Source: Callorhinus ursinus (taxonomy: Eukaryota > Chordata > Mammalia > Carnivora > Otariidae). From it: a stretch of DNA of 64,000 nt. This document shows, one piece after another, positions 11,367 to 21,709 of this stretch. Within the stretch, counting starts at the first letter, position 1, and each line of letters opens with the position of its first letter. The notes under the pieces were generated by a model. That model was not told where the DNA came from and searched no databases. It saw only the letters and a program-made list of their open reading frames with translations. Location of the stretch: positions 3,960,430 through 4,024,429 of the forward strand of contig NW_020312788.1 in the NCBI RefSeq assembly GCF_003265705.1, given 5' to 3'. Made by a program: the position numbers and the translations under genes.

Positions 11367-12046
11367 AAAACTTCCTATTTGTAGATGACATGGTTGTCTA
11401 CATAGAATATCCCTAGTTACCCACCAAAAAACTCGCTAGAATTAAAAAGTTCAGCAAAGTCACAGGATATAAGATATGCACAAAAATATGGAATTTATTT
11501 ATACTAGCAATGAACACTTGGACAATAAAGTAAAAAAAGAATAAGATTTATAATTGTTCAAAAATGAAATATTTAGGTATAAATATAACAAACCACATAC
11601 AGTACTTAGACACTAAAAACTACAAAACATTGATGAAAGAACTAAAAGAAGATCTAAATAAATGGAGAGACATATTGTGCTCAGGACTTAGAAGACTTAG
11701 CCAAGATGCCAATTCTGCTTAAATTAATAGACAGGTTTAACAAATGCCTATAAAAATAGAGCATTTTTTGGTAGATATAGATAAGATTATTCTAAATAGA
11801 TAGGGAAATCAAAGAAACTAGAATAGCTAAACCAATTTTGTAAAAAAAAAAAGAGTGTGGGGGGGGGAAGCAACCAACCTGATTTTAAGAATTATTATAT
11901 AGCTGTAATAATCAAGACAGGTAGATACATAGGTTTATGGAACACAGTATACAACCCTAGAAAAAGGCCCACACAAACATGTCCACCTAATTTTTGACAA
12001 AAGTATAAAAGCAATTTAATGGAGGAAGCATAGCTTTTAGCTTTCT

Positions 12047-12258
12047 CTTTTTCTTTCTTTTTTTTTTTAAGATTATTTATTTATTTATTTGACAGAGAAA
12101 GTGACAGTGAGAGAGGGAACACAAGTGGGGGAGTAACAGAGGGAGAAGCAGACTCCCTTCTGAGCAGGGACCCCGATGCGGGGCTCAATCCCAGGACTCT
12201 GGGATCATGACCTGAGCTGAAGGCAGACGCTTAATGACTGAGCCACCCAGGCGCCCCA
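12047..12258 (-). mobile_element. CAN-SINE, antisense
   Basis: Poly(T), AAGATTATTTATTTATTTATTTGACAG, GA-rich tract, GGGATCATGACCTGAGCTGAAGG and TGACTGAGCCACCCAGGCGCCCC, so the head is on the right. TSD AGCTTTTAGCTTT at about 12032-12044 and 12259-12271. It is the third SINE in the old L1. Confidence 0.97.
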
Positions 12259-13659
12259 GCTTTTAGCTTTTTCAACAATTACTGGAGCAACTGGACATCA
12301 ATAGGCAAAAACAAACAAATGCATAAACAATAAAAAAAAATCTCGAGGTAAACCTCACACTTTTCATGAAAATTAAATCAAAATGAATCATGGACATAAA
12401 TGCAAAATGTACAAACTTGAAATGTTTAGGAAAAAACATAGGGGAAATTCTTTAGGATCTAGAATTAGGTGAAGAGTTCTTAGACCTGACACAAAATAAG
12501 GAACCACTAAAGAAACACTGATAAGTTAGACTACATCAATATTAAAAACTTTGGTCAACTAAAGACCTTGTTGAGAGGGTGAAAGACAAGCAACAGGGAG
12601 AAAGTATTTGCAAATCACATGCCAAGTAACTGGTATCCAATATATAAAGAACTCTTAAAATTCAACAGCAAAAATTAAAAAAAACCCTAAAATTCAATGA
12701 GAAAATGGGCAAAAGTCACAAAGAGATATTTCACCTCAGAAAATATACAGACAGTAATAAGCACATGAAAAGATGTTCAACATCATTAGCCTTCAGGGAA
12801 CTGTAAACTAAAAGTCAATAACTATCACAACACACTATCAGAATGGCTAAAATAAAAATAGTATTAACACCAAAAGGACAGGCAAAGATGTAGAGAAACT
12901 AGATCATTTATACATTGTTAGTGGGAATGTAAAACAGTGTAGCCATTCTCAAAAACATTTGGCAGTTTTTAAAAAACCTATATATGAAACTACCATAAAA
13001 CCCAACATTTGCACTTTTGGGCATTTATCCTAGAAAAATTAAAATTCATGTTCACACAAGAACCTGTACGTAAATGTTTGTAGTGCCTGTATTTGTAATG
13101 GCCCAAAACTGTAATCAACACACATCCTTTAACTTGTGAATGGTTAAACAAACAGGTAGATCCATATCATGGAAAAATTTTTAGCAATAAAGAGAAACAA
13201 ACTATTTACACAGATATTCAACAACTTGGATGGATCACCAGAAAGTTATGCTGAATGAAAAAGCCAATTGTAGGTTACAAACTGCATGATTCCTTTTATA
13301 GAACATTCCTGAAATGACAAGATTATAGAAATGGAGAACAGATCAGTGTTAGTCAAGGGCTGAAGAGGTAGAAGTAGGTGTGACTATGAAAGGGAATAGG
13401 AAGGATCTATATGGTGAAGGTGGTATTTTGTATCTTGTACCAATGTGAATACCTTGGTTGTGATATTGTACTAGGGTTTTTGCAAGATGTCACTGTTGGG
13501 GGAAACATGGTAAAGGGTGCACAGAGTCTGTTATTTCTTACCACTGTGTATAAATCTATAATTTTCTCAAAATAAAGCCTAATTAAAAGATGAATTTACT
13601 AAATCATTTGGTAATTAGTTATTACTTAAATGTAGATTTTGCTGAGACTATTTCTTTCC

Positions 13660-16112
13660 TAAGAGTCTGGTTTGCATCCTTCTCTTTTCCCCCTATGCTC
13701 ATTTGTTTTATTTTTTAAATTCCACATGAGTGAAATCATATGGTATTTGTCTTTCTCTCACTGACTTATTTCATGTAGCATAATACATTCTAGTTCCATC
13801 CATGCCATTGCAAATGGCAAGATTTCGTTCCTTTTCAAGGCTGAGTAATATCCTATTACATATAGATATATCTATCTATCTATCTCACCTCTGCTTTTTC
13901 CCTTCATCAGTTAATAGACACTTGAGCAGTTTCCATAACTTGGCTACTGTAGATAACGCTGCTATAAACATAAGGGTGCATGTATCCCTTTGAATTAGTA
14001 TTTTTGTATTCTTTGGATAAATACCTAGTAGTGCAATTGCTGGATTGTAGGGTAGTTCTCCTCTTAACTGTTCGAGGAACCTGCACAGTGTTTTCCAGAG
14101 TGGCTGTGCCAGCTTGCATTCCCACCAATGGTGTAAGAGAGTTTGCCTTTCTCCACATCCTTGCCAACATCTATTGTTTCTTGTGTTGTTAATTTTAGCC
14201 ATTCTGACAGGTGTGAAGTGATATCTCATTGTCATTTTGATTTGTATTTCCCTGATGATGAGCGATGTTGAGCATCTTTTCATGCGTCTTTTGGCCATGT
14301 AGATACCTTCTTTGGAAAAATGTCTGTTCTTTTTTAATTGGATTAATCACTTTTTGGGTGTTGAGTTTTATAAGTTCTTTATATATTTTGGATACTAACC
14401 TTTAACCAGATATGTCATTTGTGATTATCTTCCCCCATTCTGTAGGTTGCCTTTTAGTTTTGTTGATAATTTCCTTCACTGTTCAGAAAGTTTTTGTTTT
14501 GATGTAGTCCCAATAGTTTATGTTTGCCTTTATTTCCCTTGCCTCAGGAGACATACCTAGAAAGAAGTTGCTACGGCCAATGTCAAAGAGTGTTCTCCTC
14601 TAGGATTTTAATAGTTTCCTGTCTCACATTTAGATCTTTAACCCATTTTGAATTTACTTTTGTGTTTGGTGTGAGAAAGTGGTCCAGTTTCATTCTTTTT
14701 TATTATTATTATTTATTTAAATTCAATTAGCCAAGGTATAGCACATCATTGGTTTTTGGTATGTTAAATGATTCATCAGTTCAGTAGAACATCCAGTGCT
14801 CATCAAATCACCTGCCCTCCTAATGCCCATCACCCATGTTGCTGTCCAGTTCTCCCAACACCATTTGTTGAAGAGACTAATTTTTTCCCATTGCATATTC
14901 TTTCCTGCTGTGTCAGAGATTAATTGACCATATAGTTATGGATTCATTTCTGCATTTTCTATCCTGTCTTATTGACCTATGTGCTGGTACCATACTGTCT
15001 TGGTCACTGCAGCTTTGTAATATAACTTGAAATCTGGAACTGTGATGCCTCCAACTTCGCTTTTATTTTCAAGGCTGTTTTGGCTATTCTGGTATTCTTT
15101 GATTAATGTGGTATATCACATTGATTGATTTGCAAGTTGAGCCCCTCTTGCATCCCTGGAACAAATCCCATTGATCATTGTGAATGATTCTTTCCATGTA
15201 TTGTTGGATCTGGTTTGCTGGTATTTTTTGAGAATTTCTGCATCCATGTTCATCAGGGATATTGGCCTATCATTCTCTTTTTTAGCGGAGTCTTTAACTG
15301 GATTTGGTATCAGGGTAATGCTGGCCCTCATAGAACGAATTTGTAAGTTTTCTTTCCATTTATATTTTTTGGAATAGTTTGGGAAGATTAGGTATTAGCT
15401 CTTCGTTAAATGTTTGGTAGAATTCACCTGTGAAGCCATTTGGCCCTGGACTTTTGTGTGTTGGGAGTTTTGTGATTACTGATTGCTGGTTTTCAGTCTA
15501 TTCAAGTTTTCTATTTGTTCCTGTTTTGGTTTTTGTAGTTTATGTTTGTAGGAATTTATCTATTTCTTCTAGATTGTCCAATTTGTTGGCATATAGTTTT
15601 TCATAATATTCTCTTATTTCTGTGGTGTTGGTTGTTATTTCTCCTCTCTCATTTGTAATTTTATTTACTTTGGGTCTTCTCTCTTTTTTTGATAAGTCTG
15701 GCTAGAGGTTTATCAATTTTATTAATTGTTTCAAAGAATCAGCTCTTGGTTTTATTTATCTGTTCTATTTTTTTTTTTTTAGCTCCTATATCATTTATTT
15801 CTGCCCTAATCCTTATTAATCCCTTCCCTCTGCTGGCTTTAGGTGTCTTTGTTTCTTGTTCTTTTTCTAACTCCTTTAGGTATAAGGTTAGGTTGTTTAT
15901 TTGAGATATTTCTTGCTTCTTGAGGTAGGCTTGTATTGCTATATACTTCCCTCTTAGGACTGCTTTTGCTGCATCCTAAAGGTTTGAGACTGTTGTGTGT
16001 TCATTTTCATTTCTTTCCATGTATTTTTAATTTCTTCTTTGATTTCCTGATTGACTCATTCATCACGTAGTAGCATGTTATTTAACCTCCATGTATTTGT
16101 TTCCTTCCAATG
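13660..16112 (-). mobile_element. L1 LINE, inverted 5' portion of a twin-primed insertion
   Basis: The plus strand carries L1 ORF2 in reverse from the 3' end of ORF2 (about 13670) back to the region after the endonuclease (about 16105). Reverse-complement blocks include the GEDVEK-like region near 14150, the [15 protein letters not shown] region near 14010-14060 and MNMDAEIL near 15250. There is a large internal deletion at about 15085-15105 that removes most of the RT catalytic core. The inverted segment stops at 13660 just after the L1 block AACCAGACTCTTA. The next L1 bases (AACTATAGAGAA) are found in the sense direction at 16114. The reading frame is broken many times. Confidence 0.88.
14700..14836 (-). 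mobile_element. nested L1 3' end, antisense
   Basis: Inside the inverted L1, the sequence TTATTATTATTTATTTAAATTCAATTAGCCAAGG...CATCCAGTGCTCATCAAATCACCTGCCC interrupts the colinear block GTCCAGTTTCATTCTTTT / CATGTTGCTGTCCAGTTC. It is a 5'-truncated tail of a younger L1 in the same 3'UTR family as 9566-9645. It arrived after the host L1. Confidence 0.75.
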
Positions 16113-16315
16113 TAACTATAGAGAATACACTAATGGTTACCAGAGGGGAGGTTCATGGGGGGGACCAGTAAAATAGGTGATGGAGATTAAAGAGTGCACT
16201 TGCTGTGATGAGCAGTGGGTGTTGTGTGGAAGTGTTGAATCACTGTATTGTACACCTGAAACTAATATTACATTGTATGTTAATTAACTGGAGTTTAAAT
16301 AAAAACTTAAAAAAC
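16113..16315 (+). mobile_element. L1 3' end, sense portion of the twin-primed insertion
   Basis: AACTATAGAGAATACACTAATGGTTACCAGAGGGG, GTGATGGAGATTAAAGAGTGCACTTG, TTGTACACCTGAAACTAATATTACATTGTATG and an A-rich tail (AAATAAAAACTTAAAAAACAG). This is the L1 3'UTR. Its first bases continue exactly where the inverted segment to the left ends, so both are one insertion whose sense is plus. I could not find a convincing TSD. Confidence 0.88.
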
Positions 16316-16985
16316 AGAAAACAATAATGATAAATTTAAAATAACACTTGTATGGATCATGTACTGCTCATAAATATATTTGTCTAATTAAAATAATTTA
16401 ATATTTTAAAATGTAGATTTTTTTATTCAAATATATTAATTCAACACTTCATAGATCAATTTAGCAAAAAAAATTTTGTTGAAGAACTTAGTTTTACAGT
16501 TACTAAATAATTATATTGGATGATTTCATCATTTGGACTAGCAGCTTAAGTGAGCTAAAAGATAGGTGCAGAATAAAGACAACTGAACATTATCATAAAG
16601 GGGCATTATGAGTGACCAAGAAAACCAGTTGAAAGTAACTGTGATGATATAAATCCATCATGACTATGGCTGTAGGTCAACTGACTTGATGCATACATAT
16701 GCCTAACACTACTAATGATAGCAAAAACTCAATTTCAAGTAGGAAGAAATAAAAAAAGCAACACTAAAACTACGAAAACACAATATTTACGCAGTGGTTG
16801 CTTATTTGGCAACTACAATTAATAAGAACTAAGAAAGGCACATAAAAACAAATAAATATTTCTAAAAAGCCAAGAAATGTCACTAAGTTCAAACATAAAG
16901 CACAAGCATTTGATTCAGGTCATTACTTTATTCATTTAATTTTACTTCAGAAAAAAATTTAAAATAGCTTGGTATTTGATGTATT
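16316..16985. other. unannotated AT-rich DNA
   Basis: AT-rich unique sequence between two L1 insertions. No element or gene recognised. Confidence 0.55.
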
Positions 16986-16998
16986 AGAAGTGGAAAAT
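16986..16998 (+). repeat. L1 target-site duplication, upstream copy
   Basis: AGAAGTGGAAAAT, repeated exactly at 21697-21709. It defines the 5' boundary of the L1 and shows that its 5' end was reached by reverse transcription rather than being an arbitrary truncation. Confidence 0.92.
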
Positions 16999-18776
16999 GG
17001 GGGGGGGCAGAGCAAGATGGCGGAGGAGCAGGAGACCTGGATTTCGTCTGGTCTCAGGAATTCAGCTGAATAGGGATCAAACCATTCTGAACACCTACGA
17101 ACTCCACAGGAGATCGAAGAAAAGAATAGCAACAACTCTCTGAACAGAAAAGCGACCACTTTCTGGAAGGTAGGACATGCGGAGAAGTGAATCCGAGGCG
17201 ATATTTGGGAGGATAGACGGTGGGGGAGGGGGCCTCCGTCGGCCACTTCTGGCAAGTGCTAGAGCCACGGAGCACAAAATCGGAACTTGTAGAAATCGGC
17301 TCCGCTGAGGGACGTCGCTCCAGTGGCTAAGCAGGGGGTGAAACCCTCACGGGACAGTGTGGTCTCAGGATCCTCAGGGTCACAGAAAGACCGGGGATGC
17401 CTGAGTGCGGCAGAGCTCCCAGGGATCGGAGCAGGGAAGCCGGCTGCAGAGACAGAGCCAAGGCGTGGACTCTCAGCTCAGGGTTGCCATAAACTGTGAT
17501 CCGCGGCACTGTCGGGCCACTGCTTCTCCAGCAGGGACCCAACAAGCGGCAGATCCGGGGAGACTCCCCTTCCTCCCCCGGGAGGAGCGGCTCGGGAGTG
17601 CACCGCAGGGATCTGCTGGGTTTGGAGACCACACCGAGTCGGGTGCCAGAGATAGAAACGCTCGGTCACAGGCTGGGTGAGCACGGAGTGCGGCCGGAGA
17701 CTGGGTACACGGGAGTGACTGACTCCTTTTCTCTGGGGGCGCACTGAGGAGCGGGGCCCCGAGTTCTTGGCTCCTCCAGGGTGGAGATTGGGAGGCCACC
17801 ATTTTCACTGTCGTCCTCCAAAGCTGTACCGAAAGCTTGCAGGGAACAAAATTTCCCGAGAGCAAACCCGAGCAGATTACTTAGCCCAGACCGGCAAGGG
17901 TGGGGCAATTCCGCCTCCGGAGGACATTTGGAAACCATGGCAACAAGCCCCTCCCCCAGAAGATCAGCAAGAACAGCCAGCCAAGACCAAGTTTACCAAT
18001 CAATGAGAACGGCAGAACTCCAGTGCTAGGGGAATACTGCACATAGAATTCATGGCTTTTTTCCCATGATTCTTTAGTCTTTCAAAGTTAATTTTTTTAA
18101 CTTTTTTTTTAATTTTTCTTTTTACTTTTTCAACCAACATCTTAGCAATCCCTTTTTAAAAAAACTTTTATTTTTCATTTTTAGAGTCATATTCTATCCC
18201 TTCATAGTAGTTACCCTTACTTCTGGCATATACATATATATATATAAGTTGTTCTCTCCTTAAAATTTTGAGATACAGTTTGTTCTAACAAATCAAAATA
18301 TACCCTGAATCTCTAGTGTATGGTTTGTTCTAGTCTCCTGCCTGACACATTCTCTCCCCTCCCTTTTTTTTTAATCCTCTTCTTTCTTTTTTCAAACAAC
18401 TTCTTATCAATTCCTTTTATAAATTTTGTTATACTTTTCATCTTTACAGTCATATTCCATCCCTTCATCGTATCAACCCTTATTTTTGTATATATATGTT
18501 TTTCTTTCTTTAAAATTTTGGGAGGCACTTTCTTCTAACAGACCAAAATACACCCAAAATCTAGTGTGTGGCACCAATCTATGCATCAGCCTGATTATAT
18601 TTGATCATATTCTGTTTTTTTGTTTTGCTCCATTTTTGTTTGTTTTTATCTTTTTCTTTCCCTTTCTTTTCCCCCAGTTTCAGGTCTTTTCTGATTTGTT
18701 TAGAGTATATTTTCTGGGGACATTGTTACCTTGTTAGCATTTTGTTCTCTCATTCGTCTATTCTCCTCTGGACAAA
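16999..18776 (+). promoter_or_regulatory. L1 5'UTR / internal pol II promoter
   Basis: The first 950 bases are strikingly GC- and CpG-rich compared with the surroundings. CAAGATGGCGG at 17013-17023 matches the YY1 core that positions transcription starts in L1 5'UTRs. After about 18050 the sequence turns strongly T-rich up to the ORF1 start at 18777. Many overlapping frames in both directions (for example 17327-17938) are by-products of GC richness, not genes. Confidence 0.88.
18105..18600 (+). repeat. tandem duplication in L1 5'UTR spacer
   Basis: Two diverged T-rich units with a period of about 263 bases. CATATTCTATCCCTTCAT at 18188 recurs as CATATTCCATCCCTTCAT at 18451, and CTCTAGTGTATGG near 18311 recurs as ATCTAGTGTGTGG near 18560. 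Each unit runs T-tract, TTTTCA, CATATTCYATCC, TATATA, CTTTAAAATTTTG, TTCTAACA, ATACACC. Confidence 0.8.
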
Positions 18777-19436
18777 ATGACAAGATGGAAAAAATCACCT
18801 CAACAAAAAGAACAAGAGGTAGTACCGACGGCCAGGGTCCTACTCAATACGGACATTAGTACGATGTCAGACCTAGAGTTCAGAATCTTGATTTTAAAGA
18901 TACTAGCTGGGCTTGAAAAAAACATGGAAGTTAGTAGAGAAACGCTTTCTGGAGAAATAAAAGAACTAAAATCTAACCAAGGCGAAATCAAAAAGGCTAT
19001 TAATGAGGTGCAATCAAAAATGGGGGTGCTAACGGCTAGGATAAATGAGGCAGAAGAGAGAATCAGTGATATAGAAGACCAAATGATGGAAAATAAGGAA
19101 GCTGAGAAAAAGAGAGATAAACAACTGCTGGATCACGAGGGCAGAATTCAAGAGATAAGTGATAACATAAGATGAAACAACATTAGAATACTTGGGATCC
19201 CAGAAGAAGAAAGAGAGAGAGGGGCAGAAGGTATATCGGAGTAAATTATAGCATAGAACTTCCCTAATGTGGGGAAGGAAACAGGCATCAAAATTCAGGA
19301 GGCACAGAGAACCCCTCTCAAAATCAATAAAAATAGGTCAACACCCCGACATCTACTAGTAAAACTTACGAGTCTCAGAGACAAAGAGAAAATCCTGAAA
19401 GCAGCTCGGGAGAAGAGATCTGTAACCTACAATGGT
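18777..19436 (+). pseudogene. L1 ORF1 (RNA-binding coiled-coil protein), broken and truncated
   Basis: ORF1p coats L1 RNA and trimerises through a coiled coil. The open part is 132 codons (18777-19175), starting MTRWKKSPQQKEQE. It has a heptad-rich helix (about residues 40-125) including LAGLEKNMEVSRETL and EAEERISDIEDQMMENK. A TGA at 19173 stops it, and further in-frame stops follow near 19243 and 19252. Beyond them the same frame continues into the RRM/CTD region ([39 protein letters not shown]). At about 19437 the C-terminal part is lost by a deletion that joins directly to ORF2. The start is supported by homology with the copy starting at 61786. Confidence 0.93.
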
Positions 19437-21250
19437 AGAAACTATATGCCAGCAAATTAAATAACCTGGAAGAAATGGATGCATTCCTAGAGATGTATCA
19501 TCTACCAAAACTGAACCAGGAAGAAATAGAAAACCTGAACAGACCCATAACCACTAAGGAAATTGAAGCAGTCATCAAAAATCTCCCAACAAACAAAAGC
19601 TCAGGGCCAGATGGCTTCCCAGGGGAATTCTACCAAACATTTAAAGAAGAATTAATACCTATTCTTCTGAAACTGTTCCAAAAAATAGAAAGGGAAGGAA
19701 AACTTCCAAACTCGTTTTAGGAGGCCAGCATTACCTTGATCCCCAAACCAGAAAAAGACCCCATCAAAAAGGAGAATTACAGACCAATATCCTTGATGAA
19801 CATGGATGCAAAAATTCTCACCAAAATACTAGCCAATAGGATCCAACAGTACATTAAAAGGATTATTCACCACGACCAAATGCGATTTATCCCTGGGCTG
19901 CAAGGTTGGTTCAACATCCGCAAATCAATCAACGTGATACAATACATTAACAAAAGAAAGAACAAGAATCATATGATCCTCTCAATAGATGCAGAAAAAG
20001 CATTTGACAAAGTACAGCATCCTTTCTTGATCAAAACTCTTCAGAGTATAGGGATAGAGGGTACATACCTCAATACCATAAAAGCCATCTATGGAAAACC
20101 TACAGCAAATGTCATTCTCAATGGGGAAAAACAGAGCTTTGCCCCTAAGGTCAGGAACGTGGCAGGGATGTCCACTATCACCACTGCTATTCAACATAGT
20201 ATTAGAAGTCCTAGCCACAGCAATCAGACAACAAAAAGAGGGCGCCTGGGTGGCTCAGTCGGCTACGTGACTGCCTTCGGCTCGGGGCATCATCCTGGAG
20301 TCCCAGGATCAAGTCCCGCATCAGGCTCCCTGCTCAGCGGGGAGTCTGCTTCTCCCTCTGACCCAACCCCCTCTCATGCTCTCTCTCTTTCTCTCTCATT
20401 CTCTCAAATAAATAAATAAAATCTGAAAAAAAAGAAGAAAAAACAGACAACAAAAAGAAATAAAAGTCATCCAAATTGGCAAAGAAGAAGTCAAACTCTC
20501 ACTCTTTGCATACAATATGATACTTTATGTGGAAAACCCAAAAGACTCCACCCCAAAACTGCTAGAACTCATACAGGAATTCAGTAACGTGGCAGGATAT
20601 AACTTATCAAACTCAACATCCAAAGAACAAATGATCCAATTAAGAAATGGGCAGAAGACATGAACAGACATTTTTCCAAAGAAGACATCCAAGTGGCCAA
20701 CAGACACATGAAAAAGTGCTCAACATCGCTCAGCATCAGGGAAATCCAAATCAAAACCTCAATGAGATACCACCTCACACCAGTCAGAATGGTTAAAATT
20801 AACAAGTCAGGGAACGACATATGTTGGCGGGGATGTGGAGAAAGGGGAACCCTCCTACCCTATTGGTGGGAATGCAAGCTGGTGCAACCACTCTGGAAAA
20901 CAGTATGGAGGTTCCTCAAAAAGTTGAAAATAGAGCTGCCATATGATCCAGTATTGCACTACTGGGTATTTACCCCAAAGATATAAATGTAGGGATCCAA
21001 AGGGGTATGTGCACCCCGATGTTTATAGCAGCAATGTCCACAACAGCCAACTATGGAAAAAGCCAAGATGTCCTCGACAGATGAATGGATAAAGAAGCAG
21101 TGGTATATATATACAATGGAATATTATGCAGCCATCAAAAGGAATGAGATCTTGCCATTTGCAACGATGTGGATGGAACTGGAGGGTGTTATGCTGAGTG
21201 AAATAAGTCAGTCAGAGAAAGACATGTATCGTATGACCTCACTGATATGA
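19437..21250 (+). pseudogene. L1 ORF2 (endonuclease/reverse transcriptase) remnant
   Basis: ORF2p is the L1 endonuclease/reverse transcriptase. This copy begins after the endonuclease domain ([17 protein letters not shown]) and keeps part of the [15 protein letters not shown], a TAG after NSF (near 19718), then [19 protein letters not shown] and the first catalytic motif [12 protein letters not shown] (about 19976-20011). A frameshift near 20132 precedes the GCPLSP motif, and a SINE sits at 20240-20443. The catalytic FADD box reads FAYN (about 20512-20523), so both aspartates are lost. A deletion near 20603 removes the thumb and following region. The C-terminal part resumes at RHFSKEDIQ and ends MYRMTSLI at 21250. 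Confidence 0.93.
20240..20443 (+). mobile_element. CAN-SINE, sense, inside L1 ORF2
   Basis: GGGCGCCTGGGTGGCTCAGTCGGCTACGTGACTGCC head, CATCAGGCTCCCTGCTCAGCGGGGAG, CT-rich tract ending CTCTCAAATAAATAAATAAAATCTG and an A-rich tail. A perfect 15-bp TSD CAGACAACAAAAAGA lies at 20225-20239 and 20444-20458. It is younger than its L1 host. Confidence 0.98.
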
Positions 21251-21696
21251 GGAATTCCTAATCTCAGGAAACAAACTGAGGGTTGCTGGAGTGGGGGTGG
21301 GTGGGAGGGATGGGGTGTCTGGGTGATAGACATTGGGGAGGGTATGTGCTATGGTGAGCACTGTGAATTGTGCAAGACTGTTGAATCACAGATCTGTACC
21401 TCTGAAACAAATAATGCAATATATGTTAAGAAAAACAAGAAAAGAAGATAGCAGGAGGGGAAGAATGAAGGGGGGGAATCGGAGGGGGAGACGTACCATG
21501 AAAGATGATGGACTCTGAAAAACAAACTGAGGGTTCTAGAGGGGAGGGGTGTGGGAGGATGGGTTAGCCTGGTGATGGGTATTAAAGAGGGCACATTCTG
21601 CATGGAGCACTGGGTGTTATGCACAAACAATGAATCATGGAACACTACATCAAAGACTAATGATGTAATGTATGGTGATTAACATAACAATAAAAA
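21251..21696 (+). other. L1 3'UTR and A-rich end
   Basis: G-rich 3'UTR running from the ORF2 stop to the A-rich terminus AACATAACAATAAAAAA. It contains GGTATGTGCTATGGTGAGCACTGTGAATTG and GAAACAAATAATGCAATATATG. A closely similar segment is at 28841-29250, which shows the two belong to the same subfamily. Confidence 0.9.
21293..21315 (+). other. potential G-quadruplex in L1 3'UTR
   Basis: Five G-runs of three or more with single- or two-base loops, starting GGGGGTGGGTGGGAGGG. Such a G-rich tract is a common feature of mammalian L1 3'UTRs. Folding is inferred from the pattern only. Confidence 0.6.
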
Positions 21697-21709
21697 AGAA
21701 GTGGAAAAT

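Larger units (their letters stand above)
10145..13590 (+). mobile_element. old L1 LINE, ORF2 region to 3' end, sense
   Basis: Colinear with L1 ORF2 and 3'UTR but too decayed to translate. In order: ACTGGAGAATTCTGCCAAA (RT upstream), TTACAGGGATGCATGG, AAAGTTTTTGACAAAATT (AEKAFDKI region), GATGACATGGTTGTCTACAT (FADD region), then the C-terminal blocks AATGGGCAAAAG and TTTCACCTCAG, and the 3' tail GATTATAGAAATGGAGAACAGATCAGTG. The final AATAAAGCC block near 13570 is probably the polyadenylation signal. Three CAN-SINEs inserted into it later, so it predates them. It is likely an older L1M/L1P-level family. Confidence 0.8.
16999..21696 (+). mobile_element. L1 LINE with intact 5' end, internally deleted, sense
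   Basis: A carnivore L1 inserted with both ends present. The 5' end is a G-run followed by CAGAGCAAGATGGCGGAGG, and the 3' end is AACATAACAATAAAAA. A perfect 13-bp TSD AGAAGTGGAAAAT lies at 16986-16998 and 21697-21709. Total length is 4.7 kb including a SINE, against about 6-7 kb for complete mammalian L1. The missing part is explained by two internal deletions: ORF1 to ORF2 near 19437, and within ORF2 near 20603. Stop codons and frameshifts make it incapable of autonomous movement. Confidence 0.96.

Noticed and set aside
13283..14298. Minus-strand frame of 137 codons (13885-14298) as a host gene
   Set aside because: Its residues ([21 protein letters not shown] and [12 protein letters not shown]) are the C-terminal part of L1 ORF2, so it belongs to the inverted L1.
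17327..17938. Several overlapping open frames of 80-130 codons on both strands
   Set aside because: They lie in the CpG-rich L1 5'UTR. Openness in many frames at once reflects base composition, and the L1 context explains the sequence.
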